A stretch of 64,000 nucleotides of DNA, from NCBI RefSeq assembly GCF_030253575.1, contig NC_080558.1:1684001-1748000 (forward strand), given 5' to 3'. A program made the position numbers and the translations under genes. Source of the stretch: Rhododendron vialii (lineage: Eukaryota; Streptophyta; Magnoliopsida; Ericales; Ericaceae). The notes under the pieces were generated by a model. That model did no database searches and had not been told where the DNA came from. It saw only the letters and a program-made list of their open reading frames with translations. Below are positions 1 to 12,485 of this stretch, piece after piece. Each line of letters opens with the position of its first letter. Positions within the stretch are counted from its first letter, which is position 1.

Positions 1-1246
1 TGTCACACCCCAAAATGAGAAGTGACCGGCCATGAACCACAAGACCAAAGCTCATAGAACATGCAGCCTAAAAAGAAATTTTATAAAAACTCCCAAGCAA
101 AGATCCACCAAACAGTCAACCATTTTTTTTTTATTCAGAACATCCCCAACCAATAAATTCCACGAAAAACATGGGGCACAAACATCCCATGAGCCATATA
201 AAATCCAGTGATCTAATAGTAATAAAAGAATCCAAATGTTTGATAAAATGTTTTAATGCGGAAGCGATAAAAATTAAAACTAAGCTAGGATGAGACATCC
301 TAAGGAGGTTAACAACTGGAATCCCTGAGAAGCCGCCAGAGTCCTTACCTAATTCCCAAACTTGCCTGAAAAAGAAGTTGGAATAAATCCGTCAGCTGAC
401 GAGCTCAGTGAGTAGTAAAGCATGCATAATAATACAATTCTAAAACATGGCTAAAAATAGATTATCACGATAATGTATTTTGGCATACGAAGGTGTGCAT
501 TAAACTAACAAATTTTGGCCATAAATCATTTACCAATAAATCTCAATGGTGATCACAAACCATTCTCCAACAAAAATGGGAAACCACAACCAATATCGAT
601 AGAACCAAATGCCAGTGTATAAATGTCTCATAATTGGATCAAATATCGTATCTTTGAGTCACCACGAGTAGGCAGCCCGTGAAACTTTTCCCGAAGAACG
701 ACCGGGCAAAAGAAAGCCGTTGAGCATTAGAGTCACCGGCCTAACCCAGTCTCTTCTCTAATGGCCAGAGTCACCCGCACACAGAGGATTAATTTCCCTG
801 GACTTTCCAAAATATGTTCCCAACAATATCCACAAAGTTCTCACCAAAAAGATTTATTCAAACAATAAACGATTTCACAAAACTGCATGCCAATTAAATA
901 TAAGCAAACATAAACAATTGTGTGTTTCCGATTTCAATCATAAATTTTCTAAACAATAATTTAAGGGACGCGGGGAAGTTCGAAAGTACGTAGCATGCTT
1001 AACCACTCACTTGGGTCCAAAAGTAATGCAATCGAAACGCAAAACGATCATAACCTGGACAAAGAATCATTTAGCAATATTATCACTAACTGTATATCAA
1101 GTCTTACCGGTGTAGAACTAACTACCTAAAAGAGTGTTTAATTAACCTAGACTAATTACCCAAGTCACCAAACTAGCAAACCCAAAACTCTAATTCCCAA
1201 GTCCAAGTTCCACGTACACACGAACCCACACTACAACAAAAAACAC

Positions 1247-1512
1247 CAATGGTGACACCTTTTGACACCATTTGGTGACAAAAAAATGGTATTGACACAG
1301 AATATACTCAATGGTGACAAACAATTTTACTGCTTGTCACTGAAAACCTTCGGGTAATCAGCTCTCGGGGCGCCAAATAATAAAGGGATTTGGTGACAAA
1401 AAAATTGTCACTGAAGACAAGTTTCGGTGACAAATGTAAAGTTGTCACTGAAAGGTCTAAAAATTTGTCACCCCAGACAAGTTTCGGTGACAAGCGTAGG
1501 CTTGTCCCTGAA
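1247..1512. repeat. Left subterminal repeat array of the CACTA element
   Basis: Many copies of GGTGACA/TGTCACTG-type motifs lie in both orientations just inside the left inverted repeat. In En/Spm-like elements such subterminal repeats are the binding sites of the TnpA protein, which this element itself encodes. Confidence 0.75.
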
Positions 1513-3358
1513 AGATCCGAATTTCCGCGGGCTGGTAATAAACTTGGCGCCCTAATAAAAAGTTAAATAAATTTTTTCTCGTTCAAAGCATGTCAGTTTT
1601 TCGTGTCACCAAAAACAAGCAACCATAGCATGTACAGATGTTTTTCACATATTATGCGCATATATTTTTGTGGGGCTCATATCGAGATTCCACAAAATGA
1701 TCTGAACCGTTAATTTTTTCGAAAATGTTTTTAGGAGGGTACGTATAAGAAATTAGCTCCAACAGATATTGGTGAGGACTTTCTTAGAAATCATAAGAAG
1801 AATCATTCTGTTTTGCCTTACGATTTCTGAAAAAGCTCTTACCAATATCTGTTAGAATTGATTTTTTACAAAAGTCTTTCAAAAAATATTTAAAAAAAAA
1901 TAAACGATTCGGATTATTTTGTGGAGTGCCAATACGGGCTCCACAAAAATATATGTGCATGATATGTGCACATACACTTGTGTGGAATCATTACTGAAAA
2001 ACCAGCCCTAATTTTACTCAACTTTACCCTGCCTCTCTCCACTCCGTCTCTCCACTCCCGCAGCCACACAGCCCCATTCCAAAACGAAGACTTTCAGCAA
2101 CAACGGCGACGGTGACTCCGACCACAAATCGGCAGCCGTAACTCCGATCAGCCCAGGTATTTTGTTGTTCCTCTCAATATCTCGCCTCGTCATTTTCTCT
2201 CTCGATTACAAAATGTCTCTGTCTCTCTCGATCTCTCTCTTACTTCGTGTAACATTTTTCTTTTTTTTTTTTGATTCTATCTTCAATGAGAAGGCAGCAC
2301 ACCTCATCTCCACCCCGTTCCTCACCAGCCCGAACTCGCCAGCACCACCACCACACTCTGTGAGGTCTGGTATTCCTCCACTCTCCAATCTTTCGATTTC
2401 TTGGATTTTTGTTTTGCATGTGAGTTTTTAATTCAAATTTGTTGATTAAAGTTCGAATCGGAAGCTTCCAAGTCTCGTGGGTTTCTGCAGAGGGATCGAA
2501 ATCTGGTCTTTGGTTGCTTTTTTAGTGTGGGCGATTTTCTAATAGGCTTTGGTCCTAGGGTTGTTTTTTTTAATCTGCAAACAGAAACGTGATTGGTTGT
2601 TGTTTAACCCTGTTGTCGATGGTGATAGCAAGATGATATAAAAAAATCTATACCTACACCAATCTTTTGTACTTTCCTCACTTTCGAAATCTTTTTCCCT
2701 ATATTTTACTATTAAGTGCTGAAAGCTGAAATTTAGAGGGAGTTTAATATTATGATTCCCCTTTTTTAAATAATGTTAGAATAGTTTTTTAGTTTCCTGC
2801 TGTCTAATCGAAATGCGTGAATCCACATCGGTATCTATTTATATCACTAGCATTTAGAATTGTGAAATATTGCTATGGAATCTATATAACTAATCATTCA
2901 CACTACTCGAAAATATAATTGAGAGAGGAATCAAAAGCTGAGTACATAAGGTCGCTAGTGCACTTGTGCAATATCTATTTTGCCCATTTCTGGTTATCTT
3001 GCTTCACATCAATTTGGCATAGTTCTTATCATTCTTGTCTTAAAACATAGAAGACATTGAAAATTATGGTGGCAGGATGGTATGTTGAAATGCGCATAAA
3101 GACTCAAATTCAACCACCATTTGAGAAGAAATGGTGCCAAGTTGGTTCCGTTTGAGTTCCTTACGAAAAATAAAAAAATCTTGTTCCTATGCTTTGCAGC
3201 ACTCAAAAACTTATTTTTTCTTGTATTACTTCATATAAAGCAGACTGGTCTGCTTTATTTTAGAGTAGTGCTGCTACATTGTTGTATGTGCCAAGTAGTG
3301 CTGCTACATTATTTTACTGTGTGTTAATGGAATCCAAATGTTTTTTCTTATAGGAAAG

Positions 3359-6053
3359 ATGACAAATAACAAGGTAAAGTATATCAAGCCCGGGGACATG
3401 GCCCAACAAGTGCCTGAATATGAGAGGAAAAGGCGTGAAAAAATGGAATTGAACCGCATGAGAATGACTGAATTAGGGTATCAGAAGATGGCAAATGCTT
3501 TGTTTGGTTCAAATAAGAAGAGAAAGACCAAACATACTATGGAGGCCAAAAATATGAGGGCCCGGGGTAATTTGTCTGACGAGGATTATCAGCAACCTGA
3601 GGATGCACCTGAGGATGAGGACGATGATGAGGACACTTGCAGTTATACCGATGATGAAGAATTGGTAAGTCATTAGTTTTATCAGAATTGTATTATGAAT
3701 TGAAGGATTACAACTATGTCGTTAGTTATATTAGTTTTGTATAACATGGTGTCAGATTGATTCTATGAACGCACGAAAAAAGAACGCTGTTGCATCCACT
3801 CTCCAAACTGATCAGCTGCCTCCTATTGAGTCTACTATGGCTCTTTCCCTTGCCCAAGGTTCAAGGCCTGCCCCAGTTACAGTCGCTCCCACTCCTACTC
3901 CTACTCCTACCCAGGCGTTACCGGTTGAACAAGATGGTTTGTCTGCTACACCAAGTTCTTTACCACAACAGATGGTTAGAGGTATATTTTACAACAAAAA
4001 AAGAAGAAAGAAACTGAAATTCTCCCATATTATAATTGTAATATTCATACACAGTACTTTTTTTAAACTTGTCAGCTTCTACCTCGAGGCGTGTCCGGGG
4101 TGCTAACCGTGGAATTAACACAGAACGCATAATTGCTAGTGGTAGTGGCAAGAAACTTGTTGTAGAGATTCCTTTGGAGGTAGGAGCACCCATAGGTGAA
4201 AATGCCACAAGGTTCGCCACTTGGCTTGGTATACAAATTAGGATGGCAGCACCATTGAAGAATGTGGAGAAGTGGGATGATATTCCCTTTCATGTTAAAG
4301 CGCCCATCATACAGGCTACACGAGTAAAGTTTTCTTTCTGTTATTATTTTATTGCAAGTTCAGTGTTTTCCAATATTCCCCCTGTAATTCCTGCACTTTT
4401 AGACATAGTTTATCAATCAAGAATATTAAAAGAAACAATTGAGAGTAAAAGATATACATGGCTTATCAATCTAACTCCTTTTTGCTTATACTAAAGTTCT
4501 ATAATATATGAATGAGTGCAGGATAAATTTGACATAGTGGGATATGATGAGAAAGAGCATGTGAGGCGTGGCGTCGACCGCAAGTGCAAAAAATTGTATA
4601 GAACCTGGCGTCACAATATGAAGGACCACTATGAAGCATTAGTGGAAGCTGGTAAGGATCCGTATGTCAATCCATATAAAGGAGTTAGTGGTGAAGATTG
4701 GGCATGGGTGATTGGTAACATCTGGGCTAATAAAGATAAAGAGGTAAAATTCAACTTCAAGTTAAGAAAATGAAATTCATTTGAATGAAATCCTTACAAG
4801 TGCTACTGTTATTGTATTTCTGCTACTGTGTCGGGGGTTCCAGATTTGCATCACTTATCTGCTACTGCATCACTTATCACTTATCACTTATCTTGCTGTT
4901 GCTGCTGTTATCCCATGGCTGCAGTTGGTTCATATAGTTGCTGCTGTTCTATTATTGTTCTTTGTTATGGCTATTGGTCCGGCTCACTAGGATGGTGTAT
5001 GCTAAGGCTGCAAGCTGCTGAATCCTACGACTGCTACTGCTGTTCTGTTGTGTGCCGTATAACAACTCTGTTCTGCTGTTTTGTTCTGCTATCTGACAGC
5101 TCTGTTCTGTTCTGTTCTGCTGTTTTGGTCCGGCTCTGTTCTGTTCTGTTCTGTTCTGCTGTTCTGTTGTGTGCCTTATAACAGCTCTGTTCTGTTCTGT
5201 TCTGTTGCTGCTGTTATCCCATGGCTGTAATGGCAGCAGTTAGCTGCTGATCTGTTCTGTTTTGCTGCTGAACTGAACTGTTCTGTAACTATGGCTACTG
5301 AACTGTTCAGTTGCTGTTGTTCTGTTTTGCTGCTGTCTTTGCTTTGCTCTTTAGGTATTGGTACTAAAAAGGAAGAAAGCTCGATCAAAGGTACCTTTCA
5401 ACCATACTATGGGGTCACAATCCTTCGCATCAGCTATGGCAGCTCAGACACATAAGCGTCGGGGTCAACGTCCCCACATTGCAGATTTTTACAGTTCAAC
5501 CCATTATAATCAAAAGAAGAAGAAATGGGTAGCTCCGATATGTGAGCAACTACATGTAAGCATTGTAATAGAAGTTGCATCCCACACTTTATTTTTTTTC
5601 TTTCATGAAATTTATTCAATCCATATTTCCTTTGGTACTAGCTACTACTTGAGGCACGCCAGCAAGAGGATGATGCACGTTGCCAAGAGGCTGACGCGCT
5701 TGGGTTACCAATCACTATGCCACGAGGAGATGCCGATAGAAGTTCTTGGTAAGAAGTTTTATGTGAAGGAATATGGTGTTAGTTTGAAGTCATCATCATC
5801 GAAGCGGTCTAGTGGTCAATCACATGAAGAGGTGCGAGCTCTGACGAATGAAGTTGAGACACTCAAGGATGTGTGCAAACAACAAAACGATCAGGTTGAG
5901 ACTTTGAAGGACTTGTGCCAAACGCAAAAAGAGACAATCCAAATGCAACAGGAGAAAATAAATGCATATGATGAAAAGTTTGCGCGCTTCGAGGCTGTTA
6001 TGTCCGCTTATATGCATGGAAATCCTATTGGGGCAGGCTCTAATTGTCAGTAA
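3359..6053 (+). CDS. TnpA-like CACTA transposon protein (plant Transposase_24 / Ptta-En-Spm family), spliced
   Basis: The gene is spliced. Exons with GT/AG borders that keep one frame are 3359-3664, 3756-3981, 4076-4323, 4522-4743 and 5355-5555, then a sixth from 5642. Exon 1 is charged and ends in a Glu/Asp-rich stretch. Exon 2 is Pro/Thr-rich. Exons 3-5 hold the conserved core: a GAPIG...ATWLGIQIRMAAPL stretch, RRGVDRKCKKLYRTWRHNM, and SFASAMAAQTHKRRGQRP with a YNQKKKKWV segment. These are hallmarks of Transposase_24, the accessory DNA-binding protein of plant CACTA elements, not the catalytic TNP2. Exon 6 reads LLLEARQQEDDA... to a TAA just after SSW. A coiled-coil tail with repeated VETLKD(V/L)C units up to 6053 lies in another frame, so a further intron at a GTAAGAAG donor or a frameshift is needed. 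The start is the first ATG after a TTATAG acceptor, so a 5' non-coding exon is likely. Confidence 0.8.
4790..5354. repeat. TGCTGTTCTG-type low-complexity tract in an intron
   Basis: The intron between the fourth and fifth TnpA exons is filled with irregular repeats of TTCTG, CTGCTG and CTGTTCTGTT. It has no coding potential in any convincing frame. It probably arose by slippage expansion. Confidence 0.7.
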
Positions 6054-7671
6054 GTAACTTCCGCTTCATTAGCCCTCAATCTTGGATTTATATATTTATT
6101 AGATTTCTGCAAATTCTGTTTCTTGATGACTGCAGTTTGCTTGAAATTATGTTTATTGATAGAGCACGGTGATACTAGATATAGCTAAAATATTTTGTTT
6201 AAGATCTGACATGCTATGCAATGAACATTTTATAGTAGTCTGGGTGTGGTTTTCTGGGAGCTTCTGAATTTTTGAAAATACCAATACAAATTCACGAGAA
6301 TATGTTCCAACTAAATAGGTTAATTGGAGGATAGATGGTTCTATGAAGAACATTCACTATACCATTTCGACCTTAAGGCCCTTCACATACTCAACCATCG
6401 GATTACACATCTGTTCAGCTAGTTAATACATCATATCTTCAACGCCTCTCTCTACTGAACCAAGGGCAGCGTCCATGCGATTAAACGTGGCTTTGAAAAG
6501 CTTAAGTGCAGCGAGAAAGGTGCCATTGCTTTGACTTGGTGAACTGCAGTTATACATGCAATGTTCTGATGGTCTGATGGAGGCCTGATGGTTTGCAAGG
6601 TTTATCATCTTGGCTAGAATTGACCTGACTTTCGATTTTTCTGAGAAAGTGAACTAGTTGTGTTAGCTGCAGCCTTTGTTTCTGTAAGAGTTCCTTGCTT
6701 GCCATGGTTGCCTTAGTAGTGTAGCTTTCTACCTGTCGAAAGGAGTAGATAGGTGACCATATCCACGAACTTCGAAGGAACAATTATTCTTCAATCTTCA
6801 TTGATTTGATGCAAGCACAAATAGCAAAAATATACATGGAAAATGCATCCCAAAGCTTAAATATGTTTTAACTAACAATGATGGTTTGCGGCTTAGATTT
6901 TTGGTCTATCCAACTTCATAAGGACACACAGTATCAGGCTTTAAAAGTGTGATAAAGCTTGAATTAATGTTGTTCATGTGTCGGACACGTGTCTGAAGTG
7001 TGTCCGGAGCGTGTCCATGTCTTACACGTTTCCGACACCGATACTTCGACTCTGGCAAAGTTTTGCTGCTACGTAGGTTGCATGTCATCGATATTATGTA
7101 TGTAGAATGACATCAAAATTTGGGTTGGGTAGCTTGCTTAGTCACTCATGAGTCATGCCGTAATTCGTCATATAACAACTTGGAGCAAAATCTTTTTTTT
7201 TTTAGAACCTTTCGTAGGCTTGATTGACATTGTTACATTTATAATTACTTTCTTATTTTTTTGCAATTTTGTATAGGTAAATAAGGAGATGGAGTTGCTT
7301 TTTGGAAGCTAACCAAGATGGAGTTGAAAGACTTTTTGGTAGTTATTTTTGGAAGCTAACCAAGATGGAGTTGAAGACTTTTTGGTAGTTAAATAGAACA
7401 CTTGTTCTAAGTTCTTTTTGGATATGGATGTTTAATAGTTTCGGTAATGTTGTTAAGTTTGAAGTGGTTATTGTTGGAGGATGAATGTTTTGAAAAGTTT
7501 TGAAGTTGGATGATGAATGTTGACTTAATGGATATTTGATTTGAATGATGTTTTGCTTCTTCCAAATTTAAGTTTTGCTAAGTTGAATTATAAGATACAA
7601 AAAAATTTGAAACTTTGTAAGCAGGTGAAAACAATATATGGAATAAATTGTATTTCTGCTAATGTCTTATT

Positions 7672-8100
7672 TTTGGTGACAAAAAGAGATTGTCACTGTT
7701 GTGTGTATACTACTACAATAGGTTATTGGTGACACACAATCGGTTGTCATGGTTGGTACTTTTAGTGACAATTTTTGTCACGAAATAATCTCTTTTCTGT
7801 GACAATATGATGCTGTCATTGTTATTGTCTGTGACATAATCACTTTTGTCACAGAAAGTCTCTCTTTCGTGACACCATATTGTTGTCACTGTTACTTTCA
7901 GTGACAGCTGTGTCACGGAAAATTTGTTTTCGGTGACACCAAATTCTTGTCACTGTTGACAACATTCCGTGACAATTACACAATTTTGTCACCATTGACT
8001 TTCAGTGTCATGGATACAATGACACCTCTTCTTGTGTCACCGAAGATAATAGGTGACAAAATTTGGACATTTGGTGACATTTTTGCATGTCACCGATGGT
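7672..8100. repeat. Right subterminal repeat array of the CACTA element
   Basis: A dense series of GGTGACA, TGTCACTG and TGTCACGGAA motifs in both orientations mirrors the left subterminal array. The preceding 7190-7660 stretch is AT-rich and includes a locally duplicated GGAAGCTAACCAAGATGGAG at about 7303 and 7352. Confidence 0.75.
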
Positions 8101-8892
8101 GTTTTTTCTTGTAGTGCCAACTCCAAGTGCCAAAACCCACCTGTACTCCCTTCAATATGACAACTCATCCACGCATGAATCAAATCCAGCCTACGGCATC
8201 TAACCCATTTAATTCCACTACTTGTATTAGTATATTCAAAACATATCCCAAATGTCCAGTATTTTAGCAATCCCCATCTGACTACCACCAATCACCGCCG
8301 CCACGCACATCAAGTAACCCACAACACAACACAAGCTGCCACTCACCAAACAACGTAAAATAATTTCCACCCAATTAAACCTCTCCTCTATAAAACGACA
8401 TAGATGAAGGAAATAGAATTGATAAAAAATAATATTTAATCTTACCTTAAAGAACCAAAGGGAGAAAACAAAAGCTCCAAGATCACCACGGATAACCCAC
8501 GTTGCTGCGGCTCTCTCTCTCGAATGGTGTGATCTCCAAATAAACCCTATTCCAATATACTTATAGGCTAAAACCACCAATAACCCAACCCACGTAGCCG
8601 CTTGCAACTAATAAAGGGATTGAGCATTAATTACAATACATAGCCTTAAGATTCCTAAAATTACAATAAGGCCATGAACATTTATAACATGCACTTAATA
8701 AATAATTAGTACCCAAACAAACATACTAAACGGCAACGAAACTATTTAAAATAAAGAAAATTCTAGGGTGTAACATGCTTGACTAGTTAGAGTGGCTCCA
8801 AATCGTTCTATTGGTTTTTGGTTCTTTTAGTCAAGTATGTAGCATTCATTGAGTTGGCACATTACAGAAAAATCAACCAAATATTTCTCAAG

Positions 8893-9020
8893 AAACGGGG
8901 AAGATGCGGGAGAACGGAAAAGACAAACGAGAAGACTCGAAAACATTCCTGCACATTTAAGAGACAAGGAGGAAATCATTTTCGACAGTTAACTAATGAG
9001 TAAAAGCAAAGATGGGTTAG
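8893..9020. repeat. Dispersed repeat, partner of 11034-11157
   Basis: About 125 bp (GAAAAGACAAACGAGAAGACTC ... AAAGCAAAGATGGGTTA) recurs with scattered differences at 11034-11157. The following 9030-10240 stretch is AT-rich, and I recognise no gene in it. Confidence 0.7.
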
Positions 9021-10243
9021 GCTAGATCTTTTTTATTGTCTAAACGGATTAATCAGGCTAAAATCCACAACAAGATGGATTTTGAAATAGGTAATTCTCC
9101 TCATATATATATCAACTAAGAGTTCACTTAGCAAAACTAACATATCTAGAGCCCTTAAGATATAGACATATAGACAAACTTTATAGGGTATTTGAACGTC
9201 ACGAACTGTCCCATAAGAAAACCAGCCATTGCTGCTACTTGTTTCTGGATGTCGTAGGTCGTGACAATATGCAATGAATTGAACTTCTTGTTTTTTTTTT
9301 CCGAAATCTAGTAAGGATTCCAATATCCGTCAATTTCTCTAATTTTTAGAAACTAAATAGAAAATTTCTAAAAGATTTTCAAAAATTTCGTTTATCAATC
9401 TTTGTATACTTTATTTAATTACTCATTTTTTTCGAATTAGAAAATTTCAATTAGGTGTATTCTTTCCTCGATCTTGACCAATTAATAGAAAAAATCACTT
9501 TTGTACAGCATGTTCTATTCGATACAAGTAGGAGAACAACCCGACACGGATCCACCTTAACCCATCCTAGATCAACTGTCTTAAGGTTATCGTACCAGTT
9601 TTGATAACATTCTCATGTCACAACCAAGTCAATAATAATATTTCCAGAATTTATGTGTGCAAAACACATAAGTAATAAATGGGTTTTCATTTAGTTTTTT
9701 TTTTTTTTGAATTTTTTTTCTCTTGAGAGAAGTTTTTGTGAACGGTTGCAACATCTTTTCACATGAATTGTGAATAGATAAGTATAATACCCATTTATGT
9801 GGTATGTGTTAATTTGAAAGTGATATGTGATGCAGGGAGGCGAATTGGAATAGAAGAACGCGCAACAAAGACAATCACGAATAAGCATGAACTAGAGGTA
9901 CTTTCTCTACGAATACACAATAATGAGATAAATCTTGTTTTTCATTAATCAATAAACAACTCTGTTGCCCTAATGGCTACAATCTTATTATATAGTACTA
10001 GTAGCTACCCTAGAATTAAAAAGGAATAAAAATATTAGCAAGCAACCCTAATTTTTGTAAAACAAGAAAACATAAAATAGAAAACTGACTCAACCTAAAT
10101 TAAGAAACTAAATAATTCTATTTAATAATCCTAAATTATAAGATTCCTAACAAAATACTAAAACTAAAACCGTAAAATAAAATACTAATAAATTACTATT
10201 TTTCAAAAAATCTAATCTACATTAGTATGTGGTATGTGCCTAA

Positions 10244-10686
10244 GAGCATCCGCAGTGGGAATAATCAAAACCAATAATCAAAATGTGTCATGTCAGCATT
10301 TGATTATCCATTTAGTTCATAATTAAATTTAACAACTTTTACCTTCACATTGGTTATTTTGCATCCTCAACAAAACAAACCCCCACAATACACAATGCAC
10401 ATATGTCTAATCGCAAACGAATTCCAATCAAGCACCCGACCACACTAAATTATTCGTTTCGATGAGACGATTCCAATGTGGAGTGTTTTTGAATTATTGA
10501 ATTTTGAGTTTAATTATTGAGTTTTGATTATTGGTAAATGTTGTTAAGTTTGATTATGGAATAAGTGAAATTTGGTTATTTGCTAAAAGACTTGTAACTT
10601 TGCTTATTACAATGTGGAGTATTTTTTGAGCATTATTGTTAAATTTACTTATCCACACTCATTTGCTTATTACAATGCGGATGCTC
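10244..10686. mobile_element. MITE with GAGCATCCGCA termini and TAA duplication
   Basis: The ends GAGCATCCGCAGTGGGAATA and TTACAATGCGGATGCTC are inverted repeats, flanked by TAA on each side (10241-10243 and 10687-10689). A 3-bp TAA duplication fits a PIF/Harbinger (Tourist-like) miniature element. It is non-coding and AT-rich. Confidence 0.7.
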
Positions 10687-10885
10687 TAAGTCCTGGGGAT
10701 AACTTCAAGGAGAAGTGAGCTAGTTACGGAATTTCAAAAAAAAAAGAAAAGAAATTTATATTTAGATAGGGATGTTTATTAGAAGGATGCCTTTGAATAG
10801 TCATGACCCATCCAAACAAATCGGTGTCTACAATAGCCATAACCCTACCACTCTCAAGAGAGAGAGAGAGAGCTAGAGAGAGAGA

Positions 10886-11003
10886 GATCCATGAATGACC
10901 CTTCATGAAATGGTGTCCTCAAAAGACATGATCGTGAGAGAGAGAGAGAGAGATCCATGAATGACCCTTCACGAAATGGTGTCCTCAAAAGACATGATCG
11001 TTT
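10886..11003. repeat. Two-copy tandem repeat with (GA)n
   Basis: A unit of about 66 bp beginning GATCCATGAATGACCCTTCA is repeated at 10886 and 10952, separated and preceded by GAGAGA microsatellite. The second copy differs by one base in its first half and diverges at about 11003. Confidence 0.8.
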
Positions 11004-11033
11004 ATCTATTAAAAACAATTTTCCCCGGAAAAC

Positions 11034-11157
11034 AGGGAAGACGGAAAAAGGGAAAAGACAAACGGGAAGACTCTGAAAATATTCCTGCACATTAAAGAGA
11101 CAACGAAGAAATCATTTTTGACAATTGACTAATGATCGAAAGCAAAGATGTGTTAAT
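11034..11157. repeat. Dispersed repeat, partner of 8893-9020
   Basis: Same orientation as the partner copy with scattered substitutions. It lies directly left of the FB1 F-box remnant. Confidence 0.7.
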
Positions 11158-11430
11158 CCTAGTTGAACGGTCTTGAGTTATGCCACTGCTTGTTCAAACC
11201 ACTATCATGTCACACCCATGTCAGCAAAAATATTCATAGAAATAAACTCGTATATGAAACAAAATAAAAAGAGGAGTGCTAGGGACAAAGAAAATAGGTA
11301 AAGAATTGACCCTTAAAGTGTACATGAATGGCTCCAATTCAGTGTGCAGTGCATCTGAGCCGTTCATGTATATGAATGGCTCAATTATTTGCCCATTTTC
11401 TTTGTACTTAGCATTTCTCAAATAAAAATT

Positions 11431-11565
11431 GTCTGTGATGAGATCCTGGGGAAGGGATTTCCATAAGGGAGAAACACACTTGAAGCGGTAAAGAGATTTG
11501 ACGGGTAATCGGGAGAGTATATTGTCTGTGATGAGATCCTGGGGAAGGGATCCGCCGTTCGACTT
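11431..11565 (-). pseudogene. FB1: F-box gene remnant (N-terminal F-box only, start codon lost)
   Basis: Reading down from 11565 gives [18 protein letters not shown], then [16 protein letters not shown], the F-box of the local family. The ATG of the paralogues is AAG here. After the tryptophan of the F-box, the segment coding LPQDLITDN is repeated (11431-11460 duplicates 11528-11555), and the frame then runs into unrelated sequence. The whole FBA domain is missing. The upstream side (11566-12480) still matches the F-box upstream region of the cassettes, including the retroposon tail. This is a truncated, internally duplicated relic. Confidence 0.85.
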
Positions 11566-12232
11566 GGCCACCGCCGATGGGGTTTCAAATTGATGGGAGA
11601 GGAGAGTTTTTTGGGTGGTTGTGGAGGGTGGTGGTAAGTGGCAGGGAGATGCTTTTATAAGCATAATAAGTCGTTGATGGGAGATGGTTACGATCAAAAC
11701 CCAAAATAAAAAAAGACTGGAGAGGGTCAAGTCAACTCGACCAGCTGCAGTGAGAGGAGCTATTGGAAAATTATTTAATGGAGATTAAATTATTTTACAT
11801 CGCTGGATAAGTATTTGTTTTTTTCAAATCAATTGCGTTGCGTCACGTCGCCACGTTCTATTTATTGGGACCACTGTTTTGATAACGTGGGGCAATGTAA
11901 TTGATTTGAAAAAAATTAAAATTTATACCAGAGCTGATATATATAATTTATTCTCTCATTTCTTGTTCCGCAAGCAATGTGGTGTCGACGGAAACTTAAA
12001 TATTAAACTACTAGTAATTTAATTTCAGAATGTCGTGATTAAATGCGTGGTAATCAAAACTTATGCGTACAGACCACGTAAAATGCATGGTAATGAAAAC
12101 TCTCACGTTGACGATGTCTCATGACCTTTAATTCATTTAATAATCACATTGGCCGAACAAAAAAGGAATAAAGAGAAGTCTAACACTAAAGACAAATACT
12201 AATTAATATGCTTGGTATTAGTTTTATTTTCT

Positions 12233-12413
12233 GCGAATCCGATCTCGCTAGGCGACTTTGAAATATGGCTACAATTACTGTGCTCTGATTGCCATCTCTA
12301 ATGGTTTGTCCGGTCTGTTGAGGACCATTTGCCCCCATAAGATTCCTCTCTGTTGTGTCAGCTTTCGCCTCACAGTTGAATACAATTCTCACATTTGCAA
12401 AAAAAAAAAAAAA
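12233..12413 (+). mobile_element. Poly-A retroposon 3' end (copy 1 of 5)
   Basis: About 165 bp from GCGAATC(C/T)GATCTCGCTAGG to CAATTCTCACATTTGC followed by a poly-A run. The same sequence occurs at 16882, 32091, 39824 and 58424, always at the same place upstream of an F-box copy, so it was in the ancestral cassette before duplication. The tail resembles the 3' end of a LINE or SINE. I found no 5' boundary or target duplication. Confidence 0.6.
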
Positions 12414-12485
12414 CCATTTTATTCGTTACAGATTAAAAGAAAAATACATGAAGAAACTTCTCTTTATCGAACATTTGTAGTGCTT

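Larger units (their letters stand above)
1229..8116 (+). mobile_element. CACTA (En/Spm-type) DNA transposon, 6.9 kb, 3-bp TSD CCA
   Basis: The left end CACTACAACAAAAAACACCA (1229) pairs with the right end GGTGTTTTTTCTTGTAGTG (8116) as terminal inverted repeats with few mismatches. Both ends are flanked by the trinucleotide CCA (1226-1228 and 8117-8119), the 3-bp target duplication typical of CACTA elements. Subterminal regions are dense in GGTGACA/TGTCACC motifs in both orientations. The element holds one spliced TnpA-like gene (3359-6053). I see no TNP2-type (Transposase_21) transposase, so it is probably non-autonomous, needing a transposase from elsewhere. The 6060-7640 stretch inside it has no recognisable gene. 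Confidence 0.9.
1..8775 (-). mobile_element. Probable LTR (solo or 5' LTR), split by a CACTA element
   Basis: Read on the minus strand, this sequence starts TGTTACACCC at 8775 and ends GGGGTGTGACA at position 1, the TG...CA ends expected of a plant Ty3/gypsy-type LTR. The LTR itself is 8117-8775 plus 1-1228 (about 1.9 kb). The stretch between is a later CACTA insertion flanked by a CCA duplication. The minus-strand sequence just upstream of 8775 is not purine-rich, so this is not a 3' LTR following a polypurine tract. A solo LTR or a 5' LTR cut by the window edge both fit. The interior has GTCACC-rich repeats near 655-790. No coding sequence was seen in the LTR parts. Confidence 0.6.

Noticed and set aside
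1-1228. Start of a full-length LTR retrotransposon on the plus strand
   Set aside because: Orientation of TGTTACACCC...GGTGTGACA shows the minus strand, and no interior is visible. Only an LTR can be supported.
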